The position numbers and the translations under genes were made by a program. Positions 1 to 12,700 of a stretch of 64,000 nt of DNA are shown here, piece after piece. The stretch covers positions 24,434,901 through 24,498,900 of the forward strand of contig NC_091193.1 of assembly GCF_040958095.1 (NCBI RefSeq), written 5' to 3'. Source of the DNA: Procambarus clarkii (lineage: Eukaryota > Arthropoda > Malacostraca > Decapoda > Cambaridae). Below the pieces are notes generated by a model. It saw only the letters and a program-made list of their open reading frames with translations, was not told the origin of the DNA and searched no databases. The number at the start of each line of letters is the position of its first letter. Position 1 is the stretch's first letter.

Positions 1-575
1 TCTGCGACGGTACCGTAGAGCGACGTAGAGCCAGTTTGCTGGCTGCTGCTTGATGTAGACAAGTGAATTACCCTGTTTTGGCCGGAGCAGGACAAGACCC
101 ACTTCCACACAGGACAGAGCTTGAGGACAGAATACCCGCCTATTGAGCGGGAGGGACTGAGGTGGCGGCTCCCCTTGTTCCAGACTTGACCAATGGGGTT
201 CGAGCATTGGTGGAGGCCTCATGTCGCCTCCAATCAGGGCGAACCTGCCGGTGACGTGACGTCACGGTGACCGTTGGCTTCAAGGGCCTTCTCTCTCTCA
301 CCTTCCTGTTGCTATGCGCCTTAAGGCCAGGTTTCAGGCAAATGCTGTAACTATTCATCCAGAAATGCCACAGCAACAATGATTGGTTCTCCGGATAGCT
401 GACGGCATCAGCTTTCCGAAGATAGCCACTTTCGACCTCTTATCTCCTATACCAAGGGAGATAGCTTTTTGGTGCACACCCGTGCACATCCCTGAAATTT
501 TCTAAGGCCAAAATATAAATTTTTCTTCTACTATCTATTAGGTGTAAGCTAGCTCAGAGGGCAACCTCTGACAAT
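1..575. other. Unassigned flank, upstream of DIRS copy A
   Basis: Moderately GC-rich sequence with no exon, transposon domain or repeat that I recognise. The open frame on the - strand at 140-379 has no familiar domain and low-complexity composition. By position this is probably intronic or flanking DNA 5' of the visible Nck exons, or an unrecognised repeat. Confidence 0.5.
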
Positions 576-599
576 GGAGTTCTTGCCTACCGGGGACCA

Positions 600-780
600 T
601 GAGCCAGAACCTGGCCCCTCTCAGAGAGGCACGAGGAGCAATGGCCTATAGAAACCCCCCCATGTGGTTGGAAGCATTCTATGTCTGCCATCGACTGGGT
701 CTGGCACCCAGAAAGGTAGGCGCCCCAAAGCAAACACCTATTCTGGTGAAAATATTGCTACTAAAAGCCGAACGAGCCGA
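600..780 (+). repeat. DIRS copy A left inverted terminal repeat
   Basis: This segment (the CCTATAGAAACC motif, the TGCCATCGAC motif and the CACCCAGAAAGGTAGGCGCC motif) reads as the reverse complement of 5700-5870. The same left-end sequence recurs at 33190-33370, 34020-34200 and 57110-57290, always on + in front of DIRS internal sequence. Confidence 0.8.
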
Positions 781-3700
781 CCCCCCCCCCCCACCCCACC
801 CCCCCTCCCCGGGTGGGGGAAGGGGGAGCCCCAGACCCCAACGCCAGCGATCCAACTGTCAGTTCTTGGCTGATGTGATACTGGCAGTGCGGGTGCTTCT
901 GGCTCCTGCTTTGGTTTCAGTTTTTGTGCCTTGTGGCATGGTCTGTCTCTACAGGTGGTGTGTGAGCCAGGAGTAATATTCTATGGTACTCGGGCTGAAT
1001 GCACCTAGGGTTGCCTTCCTTAGGTGCCCTGTAAGTACTGCCCTTGGGGCTTGGGGTCACCTTCCACAAGTCGCCGTGGGAACTACCTTCACTGTATCTT
1101 TTACTGTTCGGTATTTGGTTGCCCTTGCAATCAGCTGGGGTTTCTGTTGCCCTCGTTTGCTTCTGGGTAGGAGATAGTTTTCATCGCTGGTGGGGCGCAG
1201 GGTAGTGCACAGCTAGTTCTCACCTTTTATAGCGGCCGGCTCTGTTCCGCCTGGGTATGTTGTCGTCTTGCAGAGTGTTTCTTTTGTTTTTGTTTTTCTG
1301 ATTTGCTTGGTAGTTTTGGGCGCCGGTTTGCAGTACCTTGCTTCCCTTAGTGTGTTGCCAAGGCTAAGGGCCCTGGGAAGCCCCACAGGGGCTCTGTGGT
1401 CCTATGGATGTGACTCTCGAGTCCCCCTCTCGCTTTGCGCGAGGTTGATCGTTGCTCTGTCCCCTTGTCTCAGGGTGACATTCACCGGTTCTGTCTCTGC
1501 CATGCTGCCTGTAGGGTCAGGGGTTCTTTTGATCCGGAGTCGTACGACATTGTTGTTCGTACGTGCTCCTGTTCACCCTCATTATTGATCATGATCTGAG
1601 GGTGCAGGCAGCAGCAGCTGCGTTGCATGCTAGGCTCTGTTGCTGCCATGCAATGAGTTGGTCGTTTCCCCGGATGCCCCGAGACTGCCCCATTTTGGTT
1701 TTTGGGACCCGGACTTGGGGGTGGGAGTCACTTTGTCTTGGTACTTTCCTCCCTTCCTTCTCCTTCTGTCGTGCATCCCGGTTCTCCCCTCTCTGGCTTC
1801 CGGCTACAACCCATCAGTGGGTTCAGGGGCAGGGTGGGGTCTAGTTGGTGTTGAGACTCGGCCGGTTTTGAGGGTGTCCCCTTCTGGGGTAGTGGCGGAG
1901 GCATTCGAGCTTGTTTCTCCTGCCGATGCTTATGGGTCTGACCAGTGGGCCCCCTTCCTTAGTATTTTTCAGCTGCCCGGCTTTTTCTTGTGAGGCTGGG
2001 GCTATGGGGGGACGGCTCGACTCTGGGTCCCCGGTGTGAGGTTGCGGGGCGGGGGAGGGGTTGACTTTGGGGCCTTGGGCCCCGTTTGACCCCCGTTTGG
2101 GTTTTTGAACCCTCGGAGCGGGGCTTGATGTTAATGTTACACGGAGAGGGGTTCTCTTCCGCTCCTTCCATATATGACTTGGACTTGGCGTCTATCCCTC
2201 CCCGGGTTCGGTTCCATATTCCCGTAGGTTCCTCGGTCCGTCCTTCCAGAGGTTTTTGGCTTCCCGTGTCCTTTCTCATGTTGTGTGGGTAGCCCTTGCG
2301 GCTTACCTCCTGCGTGACCAGGATTATGCTTTAATGTATGGATCTTTGTGTCGGTACTGGGTTCGTTATGAGTTCCAGAGTCGTCATGGTTGGCAGACTG
2401 CCCACTCTTTTCGTTGGAGGCTTGGCACACGTTCTGCCGGTCCCGCGCGCTTGTGTGGAGGGGAGGTTCATACTGCGTTGCAGGTTTTCCTGGGGAGCGA
2501 ATTTGAGCATCTCGGTGCATATTGTTCGCCCCTGCCCTTCCGTGGGATGTTGGTGTAGTGCAGCTTCATGTGCAGGTTCCTTCCCTTTCGGCTGCCTTGG
2601 TCACGGAGGACTTGCATACACGTGGCCTGTAGGCTTCGGCCCTGTGTTTTTCTCCCTCCTCGAGCTGTCCTCAGTTTGGCTTGAGTTGGATGCAAAGGTG
2701 CTTGGGGCCAGGGCGCATTGCCCTCGGCGGTGCGTGCATCGTCTGCATTGTTGACGCTGTTCGCACCGCTCCTATGGGATGCGGTTTTCGTGGTTTTTCC
2801 TTCTCGACTCCCGTGTCAGCAGGCGGTACTTACTTCTTCATTGGATTCTGTTTGGGCCCCCTGGCTCTTAGGTTGTCTTTGCCTTTTTGTCCGATGCTGT
2901 TTGCACAGTCTGCGGTTGTGCAGTATCTGCAAGCAGCTTCGGCTTGTTTCCATCCTCTGTCCGACTTGTTGGTTCTCCGGGGGGCTCATGGGGGCCTTCC
3001 TGGAATGGTCGTACAAGGGCTCGGGGTTCTTTCCATTGTGGTAGGTCAGTGGAACCAGCTTCAGGGCAGGCGCTGCCTTCGGTTCATCTTTTCTGGTTGG
3101 TGCAGGGATTGCTCTATGCGCCACTTGAGTTCTAGTAAAGTGCGTCAGGCCTTTCGCGATTTGTCCCCATGATGGGGAGATGGCGAGGAGGCTCACTCTG
3201 GTAGCTTGTGCCTGGTCAAACGATTTACGGGCCTTTAGGATCATTTAGTGCGGCCTGCGATGGCATTGGCTCCTCCTTCGGGGAGTTTGTAGCTGGTGGG
3301 GTGGGCCTCTTCTCCTTCACTCTGTCTTGCCATCTCGGAGTGGGTTTGCTAGGGTGTGGTCGAAACAACCTCGTCTCTCAGGTGGGTTCCCGCCTGTTTC
3401 CGGTCCTGAAACGGGACTGCACGGACCTCCAGTTCATTCTGGACTAATCACGTATGAACCCGTGGGTTATTGCCCATCCTTTTGGATGACTACTCTGTCT
3501 CAGGTCCGTTTTCTGTTGGGTCCGGGCACTTGGGTGGTGTCTTTGGACCTCTGGACGTGTATTGGCACATCTCGGTGTGTCTAGGGTTTTAGGACTGGCT
3601 CAGTTTTGTTGTGGGGCATCAAGGTTGCCGCTTTTGTTGCCTTCCTGGCTTGAAACTGACGCATCACGTTTTCATATGCCTTACTCGGGTTGTGGTGGCC

Positions 3701-5539
3701 CGCCTGCATCTGTTAAGTGTTCAGGTTCTGGCCTACCTCAACCACTGGGTGGTTTGGGCTCCCAGTCACTCCGCGTGTCTGCTCGCCAGGGATTTGGTTC
3801 TTTCCCAGCTCGCCGGGTTCGGTTTCCTGGAGACCTGGCATATGTCCCATCTGGTTTCTTCGGAGACATCCCTTCCGCCTCTCGCGACCGCTGGGTTCGG
3901 CCTCTCGGGGCTTTGCGTCAGTTGCTGTGTCACTGGCTTCCTCTTGGAGCTTTCGGGGTTCTGTACCTTGGCACCTACCTGAGCCCTCGCTTGTTGTCTT
4001 CGCTGCCGCGTCTTCTCCTGGCTAGGGCTTTGTGACCCGTGCTCACCAGGCTGGCCAGGGACGGTGGGGTTGGTCCCTCCGTCAAGCTCACAGCGCGGTG
4101 CGGGTGTTCGTGGCTGTGTGGATTTCACGCCAGAGGATTCGCATCACTTGCGGATAGTCGAGCCAGTTTCTTTCGGACTGTTCCCAGTGGTTCTTTGCCT
4201 GAACCGTGGGAGGTTCTGTGCGGTCCTTGGCTCTTTGGGACTAGTCGCTTCGGGTGATTCGTCTGCTGAGTTTTCGGTGTTTGGCTCTCCAGGTGGTTCC
4301 TGTTCGGGGATTGTCCTAGGTCATGGCTCACTTGGAGACATACCAGGGGAGGGTTGTCCTTCTGGCTCCTTGGTGGCAGGCCTAGCCTTGGTTTCTGGCA
4401 CTGCTTGCTCAGTGTCTGAACTTGAGGGTCTTCTCGCGGCTCTGCCTCTTTTTGCAGATTGGAACGGCCCTGTACGAGGCTGGTTCGTTCTTCTCCTAGA
4501 GTCTTCGTGTCTGGGGTTTTTGTCTTGAGTTTCTCATCACTTGTATGGGTGCAGGTGGCTTCGTTGTTGGTCTCCTACTTGCGTGCTTCGTCTCAGCGGC
4601 AGTATGACATTCCTTACAGTCCTTCCAGTTCCTATCCCTGCGTCGGGGTATTTCAGTCTCTGATAGGGTTGTCTGGTCCTTCCTTTTGTAGTTGTTTCAG
4701 GACCTTTCTCTTCTGCCGGATACTGTCGCCTCGTATCGTGCGGTGCTGGTGGAGCCACTCCAGCTTGCGTCCGATATTGATGTCACTTCTGCTCCATTCC
4801 ACCAGCTGTCTCATGCATTGTTTTGCCTCTGGCCTGCTCGTGTGCCTCCAGTACCATCCTGGTCATTGGATCGGGTGGTCTCTTCTCTCTTCCCCTCGGT
4901 TTGTCGTGGCCCCTTTCGGTTCAGGGTTGTTTTTGCAGGTCTCTTTTTCTTTTTTCCCCTGTTGGCGTTGGCCTCTGGGGATCAGTTCAGGGAGCTTCAG
5001 GCTCTCCTCTGGCGCAGGAGTTTTTCTGCTCGTTTGGTCCTGGGGTGGTTCTACTCGTTTGTAGCAGTCTCCTTTTTCTGGCAATGCATGGGGTCTGCTG
5101 CTTTCCGGAAGGGTCCTTGGGTTCTTGATGCTTGGTTGGTCGGACCAGGTGCATCATGTGTTGTGTTCGGTTGTGGCTCTCTGCTGTTCTCTGCGCGTCT
5201 TGGCCTTTATGGCTGTGGGGGCTGTAGGGGAATCCGGGATTGCCCGGGTTCCCTTCCTTCCTTCCTGTTCCGGGGTTCAGGTCTCCCGGGTCGTCTGTAG
5301 GGTCCTTTGGTTTGCCAGTTGTCTTGTTTTTGAGTTAGGGCACGTGGCATCCGCCTCCCGGGTCCTTCCCTCTTTTCCTTATCTTTGGTGAGGTAGCTCT
5401 GGGGGAGCCAACGGGGCTCTGCCCAGAAAACCAGCGTTGAATGTAATGAAACGCCATTTTTTCGGTGAGACCCGGAGGCTCCCCGGCATCCCTCCCTCCC
5501 TCTGGTCGGCGGTGTTTTCGCATGTTTTTTATATCCAGC

Positions 5540-5998
5540 CTAAGAACTGCCAGTTGAATCTCTGGCATGGGGGTCTGGGGCTTCCCCTTCCCCCTCCCGG
5601 GGAGGGGGTGGGGTTGTGCAGACGGCGGTGCGGCGACATGATGAAGTCATGCTAGTTTGCTAGTTTTCATTTGGGGAGTTCTGTCCACTCGTTTGGCTTT
5701 TGGTAGCAATATTTTCACCAGAATAGGGGTTTGTTTTGGGGCGCCTACCTTTCTGGGTGCCAGACCCGGTCGATGGCAGACAGAATGCTTCCAATCACAC
5801 GGGAGTATCTATAGGCCATTGCTCCTTGCGCCTCTCTGAGGGGGGCCAGGTTCTGGCTTGTGGTCCCAGGTAGGGGAAGAACGCCATGCACTTTGACTGA
5901 TGCCAGAAATCTATTAGTTACATATCAGCCTGGATAGCTCCGGGAAGCCTCCGGGTCTCACCCAGAAAAGGGAGTTTAATTACATTCAGCGCTGGCTT
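5540..5998 (+). repeat. DIRS copy A right inverted terminal repeat
   Basis: Reverse complement of the 600-900 left end, continuing to the extreme terminus (TCAGCCTGGATAGCTCC motif, then an AAAAGGGAGTTTAATTACAT motif). Related right ends occur at 18130-18348, 19320-19784 and 61710-62165. Confidence 0.8.
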
Positions 5999-6448
5999 TA
6001 TACTTCACCACATTCTTCATTTCCTTTTTTTGCATTCTCACTATATCTTCAGCCTAATATTTGAGATTGTCCCACCACTTCTACACCGTAATACTAGACT
6101 AGCTTGTGGAAAATAATTTCATAGCAGTATGAGGATCATTTATAATAAGAATCTGATTAACAACAAAACTGAACATTTGTGAAAAATGGTGAGGAAAATC
6201 ACAGTAACTAGTATGCACAAGTTGAGGTTAACAGAAGTGGAAGAAAGTTAGAAAACATTAATATGTAAACAAATATGAAGTATAAGAGTGCATGGAATGC
6301 TATGGATGATGATGCACTCAAGTTTTTGGCCATGAATAGATACCCGGAATATCAATTGGAAAAAGGCCAACCTTAGGATTTTTATTTTTTATTTAAAACT
6401 TAAGTTGGCAGTCAGTGCTATTCTAAATATGTCCTTACTTGTTTCTAG
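5999..6448 (+). other. dock: AT-rich intron sequence before Nck exon
   Basis: AT-rich and without open frames. It ends in a pyrimidine-rich tract and the AG at 6447-6448 that opens the exon. I see no repeat here beyond the DIRS end. Confidence 0.6.
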
Positions 6449-6625
6449 GTTGGTTTGATTCCGAAGAATTATGTTCAAGAGCTTCATGAAGTGGTAGACA
6501 CTCGAGCGTCGCGATCTCGAGAACCGTCTCAGACTCGTCAGCTTCCTCCACCAGGACCCAGTAACAGTGCACATGCCCCTGCCACTAATGGTGGTGCTCA
6601 CAACGCAGATGCCCATCTCGCACAG
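6449..6625 (+). CDS. dock: Nck/dreadlocks adaptor, exon: end of third SH3 domain and linker
   Basis: A 59-codon exon in phase 0, bounded by AG at 6447-6448 and GT at 6626-6627. It opens with the residues VGLIPKNYV, the ALYDY-type SH3 C-terminal strand that ends the last SH3 domain of NCK adaptors (GLVPKNYV in known members). A linker rich in Ser, Pro, Gln and Ala follows and leads to the SH2 exons. NCK/Dock proteins have three SH3 domains followed by one SH2 domain and link phosphotyrosine receptors to actin regulators (PAK, WASP/WAVE) in the cytoplasm; that role is family knowledge. The N-terminal exons are not in this window. The adjoining exons at 7309 and 22458 continue in the same phase, which supports one transcript. 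The linker sequence is weakly conserved and may be alternatively spliced. Confidence 0.85.
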
Positions 6626-7308
6626 GTGCACTTACTATTTGACAGTTTTAATGAAAAGTGCTTAATCATGATTTTAATTATACAGTATTCAATAATACTA
6701 GTGACATTTCTCTAGTGTGATTTATTGTTTCATATAGCTACTCTCATCTTTGTGTCTGTTCAGAAATTTTCATCCACACTTGTCTGCTTGTCAACTCTCC
6801 TGTGTACTGTATTTCCAACTTCTAAAATAGCCTCTTGTATGGAACTCTTAATTGTTTCTTCTAGGTCTAGATAGATACAACCTGCCCAACTATCACTCTC
6901 TTATAAGATCACTGGTTATATTATAAAAGCTGTAAATTTGCCATACAAAACCTTTTATTTAAAAAACTTTATGGTTGTTATGTAATTTCTTTAAAGATAT
7001 TCTATTCATTTGGGTTTAATTATTTTCTCTAATTATTTCATTACCACACTTGTTAATGATAGCGGACATTGATTCACTAACCACCATCAGTTGAATTCTT
7101 GTCTTTTGTCATGACAGCTCCGTTTGTGGTGGTGGTTAAGGTGTCGTTACTATTGGTTGTGTCAGCAGTGATGGTGTTATCATTGGTGATGTTGGTAGTA
7201 GAAGTTTACCACTTTTATTTATACTAGCCAGTGGACTTTTGTTTATAATTAGATGTTTCCTATTTTACTTGCAATAAAAACAAATTTTAATTGCCATACT
7301 TTTTGCAG
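6626..7308 (+). other. dock: Nck intron (683 bp)
   Basis: GT at 6626 and AG at 7307-7308, AT-rich. The stretch 6800-6905 weakly resembles, on the - strand, the RT motif region of the LINE at 19785-20035 (shared GTTTCTTCTAGGTCTAGATA-like string), suggesting an old LINE relic. Otherwise nothing is recognised. Confidence 0.65.
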
Positions 7309-7521
7309 GGTATGCAAGGCCTTAATATGAATGCTGCAGCACCTACACCACCCGCTCCTGCAATGCCACCTCCACCTGCAGTAAGTGGTGTTCCTCCAGA
7401 CAAGAATCACTTTTCTACTAGAGACTGGTACTATGGACCTATCACCCGAGCACAGTGTGATGACGTCCTCAACCAGCGTGGACATGACGGAGACTTCCTT
7501 ATTAGAGATTCTGAAACAAAT
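7309..7521 (+). CDS. dock: Nck/dreadlocks adaptor, exon: proline-rich linker and N-terminal half of SH2
   Basis: A 71-codon exon in phase 0, with AG at 7307-7308 and a GTAAGT donor at 7522. A Pro/Ala-rich linker is followed by the start of the SH2 domain: the WYYGPITR motif (the tryptophan that opens SH2 domains) and the GDFLIRDSE motif holding the phosphotyrosine-binding arginine (FLxRxS). WYYG and FLIRDSE are nearly invariant in NCK SH2 domains. The second half of the domain lies 14.9 kb downstream at 22458-22658. Splicing 7521 to 22458 preserves phase and rebuilds a domain of normal size with no gap. The following intron holds most of the transposons in the first third of the window. Confidence 0.93.
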
Positions 7522-8134
<613 letters not shown>

Positions 8135-8819
8135 TGTGACGATAATCTCCTTCAAGAGATTGAGCCTGCTCTTCCCTTCATAATTACGTCGTCACAATTA
8201 TATAAAAGACTATGGAAGAAATGTCCAACAACGACAACAACACCAGCACCAGCAAGGCTTGCCAGGGTGAGCAGAAACGTATGCAGCCCGCCACCTGTTC
8301 GGACCCAAATCACCAAACTACCCGTTGATCGCTACGGCTCCGCTGATTGGTCGCCGGTCTGGCTGCACCTGCACTCGCCCCCCAATACTACCCGATGTCT
8401 GGGGTCGCCCCAACATCAGTCTTCAGAATGTTCCGTGCTTTCGTAGCCAGCACACCTCCCAGCTAGACTCTAGAGTGTACTGAGAGAGGTGGTGGCTTTA
8501 AGCCAATATTCCAGCACCTCCCACTTACTGTTGTATTGCACTTCTTGTTATTTTGCCTTAACGTAACTTTTCATTTTGTCATTTAATTATTCTTATTATT
8601 TTGATTGATTTTATTATACATATTTGTTTGTCCATATTTTCATGTTTTGATTTATTTAACGTAATTAAAATTTCATTGTTAAAGTTTTACTTGTGTTTTG
8701 TGTGTCTTCTCCTTACCTTACCACAGACGAAGTTCCAGTTTTTCTATTTTTTTTATAACTATGTGACGAGGCCATACCCCTAGCCTTAAACAGCCGAACA
8801 CCAACGCGTTACCGTCACA
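8135..8819 (+). repeat. 5' LTR
   Basis: 685 bp with inverted termini TGTGAC/GTCACA. It matches 13459-14143 with no difference found on reading both copies. It contains a TATATAAAAG box at 8199-8208, a plausible core promoter for the element. Confidence 0.95.
8199..8208 (+). promoter_or_regulatory. TATA box in 5' LTR
   Basis: TATATAAAAG, about 65 bp inside the LTR. The same box in the 3' LTR, near 13523, could fire downstream into the Nck intron in the sense direction. Promoter activity is inferred from sequence only. Confidence 0.5.
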
Positions 8820-8826
8820 AGTTATA

Positions 8827-8844
8827 TGGGGGCCTGTCCGGGAG
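8827..8844 (+). other. Primer binding site, tRNA-Pro-like
   Basis: TGGGGGCCTGTCCGGGAG, 7 bp after the LTR end. It is close to the tRNA-Pro complement used by some retroelements (TGGGGGCTCGTCCGGGAT), differing at three positions. Reverse-transcription priming is inferred from position and similarity. Confidence 0.65.
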
Positions 8845-9711
8845 CCTCACTCAGGTACTGGTGCCAAGTGGTAATTTATGGTAAGCGTATTTAACTCTGT
8901 TAACGTAGCTTTACTATTTTTCATTCAATTTCATTTTTTATAAGGTGCGGTGTATTGTGCATTACGAGAGTAACATATAGTGAAGGTGAGACAACTTTGG
9001 ATTACGTGGTGACTGTAGGCCGCAGTCATACTCTTAATTGGTCATCTCTCCCTCCTTGTTATTACTCGTATTTACCATCTATGTCCCTTGAATATTTCTC
9101 ATTCTGACAGATCATCATATTGGTACCCTGGTACTGTGGTCTGCCCCGGGTCAAGAGTACCCAATCTTCTGCAATCTGACTGTAGGAGGACAAAGAGGGC
9201 CATAGTTCCTCTAGCTCGAACTTTAGTTGCTGAATTGGGACCTCAGCAGCAGTTCTCGTCACCAGTTGACACCTCGCACCCCTACACGTCAGTCAGAGAT
9301 GATGATACATACAACGGTAGGGAATTAGCTTATTTTTTCAGAGCACAAAAGTTCGCTAATTCTGTAAGTATCATATTAAATTCAGTGGGAAAAACTTGCT
9401 TTATGTCCTTCAGAGACTTGGCAAGGTATGCCTACATCCTTGGACTACCAATTTTACTTTTGAAGCATTTAACTGTTTCATTTGTTTTCGAAACTTTGTT
9501 TCATTTGTTAGTAGGATTTTCTTGCCCTTATTCTCTTACATGAGTACCGGGTACAAGATTTCCTGCGCCCTTGATTTAATTTAATCATTTAATATCTTTC
9601 ACTTAACGTTAATTGTTAAAGATCACACAGGATAGGTACCAGTTGCCACGTTGTCCTGTTTCTGACATTTCATTATTGAACATTCGTGTACCTTTATTTG
9701 CTAATTTCACC
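8845..9711 (+). other. 5' leader of the LTR element
   Basis: About 870 bp between primer binding site and Gag start. The 151-codon open frame at 9088-9543 has no domain I recognise and weak composition, so I treat it as leader. Packaging signals would be expected here but cannot be identified by eye. Confidence 0.55.
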
Positions 9712-12700
9712 ATGTTTCGTCTCCAAACTTTCCGTGCAAATCCAGCAGGTGAAATAGGGACTTTAAGTCGTGCCAAGAGGACTGAACTACAAACTCTTGC
9801 ACATGAGTATCAACTAGAAGTTCCCTATCAAGCCAACAAAAATGACCTACACAACCTGTTGCTGGATTACTATTTAGAGCAAGGTAAGATAGACTCTGAA
9901 ACTCATGAAACTTACTATATTGCAGATAAAACTGACTTGGCAACGATGAAACTTAAACTAGAGCTGGCTAAGATTGAACGTGAGCAGCAAAAGGAAGCCC
10001 GCGAACAGCAAAGGGAAGCCCTCGAACAACAAGAACGAGCAGCTGCCATACGGAGGGAAGAACAAGAACGAGGACTCGCCCTCCAAGAACGTGAGGTTGC
10101 ACTACTCCAGGAGCGGGAACGAGTACAGCTTGAAGCACTCCAGGAGCGGGAACGCGTACAGCTTGAAACCAAACAACGCGAGTTGGAAATACAACGCGAA
10201 CATGACAAGCAACAAGCAACTCTGGCTCTAGAGTGTCGTCAACGTGAAATCGCCTTGGAAACTTCACACTTCACTCAACGCCAACAAGCTACTGCCAATC
10301 TTCCCGTCAGTTTTAATATATCACATGCAAGTAAGTTAATGCCATCCTTTGTAGAAGCAGAAGTTGATGTGTTCTTTACCACCTTTGAAACCCTTGCTAA
10401 TCAACTCAGTTGGCCTGTCGACCAATGGGCCACACTTCTCAGAGTCCATCTTACAGGTAGAGCTGCAGTCACACTCAGTACTTTGGCGTCTGAGAATGAC
10501 TACTACACTCTGAAACAAGCAGTGTTAGACGCCTACCTACTTTCCACCGAAAGTTATAGAAGGAAATTCCGTGACCACCTGAAGGCAAGTACCACTACCT
10601 TCCTCGAGTTTGCTAACACGAAACGGAGGTATTTCATGAAATGGCTGGAAGCAGCACATGTCTCTACTTTTACAGAACTCGTGAACCTGATGCTTGTTGA
10701 AGAATTCTTGAGACGTGTGCCGCCTCCTGTCCGCCTCTACTTAGCAGATAAAGAAGAAACCGACTACCTGAAGTGTGCTAAGTCGGCTGACACTTACAGC
10801 CTCATCCACCGGCTGACACCTGAACCATCCTCCAGTAAGAAGTCGTGGTACAGTTACGAGAAGGTGAGCCCCGATCAAGCTGGTTCACAACTGTACTGCA
10901 AGTATTGTAGACTCTATGGACATACCATAGACAAGTGTGGTAAGTCTCAATACAAGGGAACCACTGACCAACAACGACCCAAACCAACTCCTCCTAAGTC
11001 CGGTAAGCCTGTGATGAATGTTGGTGTTGATGTTAATGATCTTTCTCTTTTCAGTAACCACCTGTATACTGGAACTGTCTCTGCCAACGGTTCAAATCCG
11101 GAGGGACGTTTCAAATTGAAGATCTTGAGGGACACAGCGGCTCTACAATCGATCATCTTGAAGTCGGCTGTGCCCAACATAGTCTACACCGGGGAAACGG
11201 TCTTCATCACTGACCTCACTGCTACTACTCCATACCCTCTCGCCAGAGTCCACCTGGATTGTCCCTACGTGAACGGGGAAGTCCAAGTCGCCGTCAGGGA
11301 AAAGCCTTTTCCCATGCCTGGAGTGCAACTTCTCCTAGGCAACGACTTGGCAGAAGACCTGCAACCGACCAACCTGATCGTCATGGACAAACCCCAGGTG
11401 TGTAACTCTGTGCCAAGTAACCCTATTCTTGAGTATGTTCCAGCAGAGGTTCAAGAGAGTGATGAAGTTTCTCCTCCGGTTCTCGTGACCACCCGTGCAC
11501 AAGCCGCACGTCCACAGCCAGCTGACTCTACTGCTACCGCTGTCCCTCAAGACCCTCAGAAACTACCCCCGCATCTGACCAAGTTGGAGTTCCGTAAGTT
11601 GCAGAGGGAAGATCTTACTTTAACACCATTGTTTTTCCAGGCTGAGACTCAACCCGACAGTATTCCTGGGTTCTTCCTAGAGAACGACTTGCTCTACCGC
11701 AGATATAGACCCAGTAAACTGAAGGAGGAGGACGATTGGGCCAACACCGAACAACTTGTGATTCCCACCAGCCTGCGGCCCACTATTCTACACCTGGCCC
11801 ACGGAGCATTCTCCCACTACGGCTTCAACAAGACTTACCATGGGATTCGTCAAGACTACTACTGGCCAGGTATGGTAAACAACGTCAAACAGTACGTAAA
11901 ACAGTGTCATACATGTCAGATGGCAGGCAAACCGAACGTCTCCATTCCCAGAGCACCACTGATTCCCATACAGGTGCCTGCGGAACCTTTCCACAGACTC
12001 ATAATAGACTGTGTCGGTCCTTTACCTCGGACCAGTTCAGGTAACGCCTACATCCTAACCATCCTGTGTCCTACCACCAGATTTCCCATAGCAGTTCCAG
12101 TGAAGAACATCACGGCTGCTACGGTTATCAAACATCTATTGAAGATCTTCACTCAATACGGATTTCCCAGGGAGATTCAAAGTGACTGTGGCACCAACTT
12201 CACCAGTGATCTCTTCAAAAGGACACTGGAGGAGTTCAACATCAAACAGGTATTGTCCAGCCCCTATCATCCTGCTTCACAGGGTTCTCTTGAACGTAGT
12301 CATCAGACCATCAAAGCACTCTTGAAAAAGTTTTGTAGTGAAACCTCAAAGGATTGGGATAAGCAGATTGACCTAATAATGTGTATTTTCAGAAGTCTCC
12401 CCAATGAGTCCCTAGGAGTATCTCCTTATGAGATGCTCTACGGCCGTAAGTGCCGTACTCCCCTTAAGGCTTTCAAAGACTCTCTCAGAGATGCCACCTT
12501 CAGTGAGCATCAGAATGTGCCCCAGTTTCTTCAAAACCTTCAGCACATTCTAGAGAGAGTCCACCGCTTTGCCCATGATAATCTATTGAAAGCCCAGGTG
12601 AGAATGAAGACTCATTACGACCAGACCAGCAAAGTAAGAAAATTCAAGCCGGGAGACTTCGTCCTTGCTTATTTCCCTATCCCAGGTTCACCTTTACAAA

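Larger units (their letters stand above)
577..5998 (+). mobile_element. DIRS-like tyrosine-recombinase retrotransposon, copy A (degenerate, 5' edge truncated)
   Basis: GC-rich 5.4-kb block. Its left 600-780 segment is the inverted complement of its right 5700-5870 segment, giving the long inverted termini expected of DIRS elements. The order is Gag-like region (about 900-3200), RT-like remnants (about 3440-3860), RNase H-like remnants (about 3990-4310) and a tyrosine recombinase region (about 4560-5390). Many frameshifts and stops break these into short frames. Compared with copy B it lacks about 250 bp of the segment after RNase H, near 4310. Just after the recombinase (5424-5470) comes a motif that recurs at the right terminus (5970-5995), consistent with the internal complementary region of DIRS elements. 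The extreme left end present in copies C and D is missing. It lies upstream of Nck exon 6449-6625, so it is probably intronic. Non-functional. The DIRS assignment is by homology to copy B and is strong; the boundaries are approximate. Confidence 0.75.

Noticed and set aside
599..5391. Many 60-220 codon frames in the GC-rich block
   Set aside because: Fragments of frameshifted DIRS Gag, RT and recombinase or their antisense; none is an independent gene.
9088..9543. 151-codon open frame upstream of Gag in the LTR element
   Set aside because: No motif, not continuous with Gag, lies in the expected leader.
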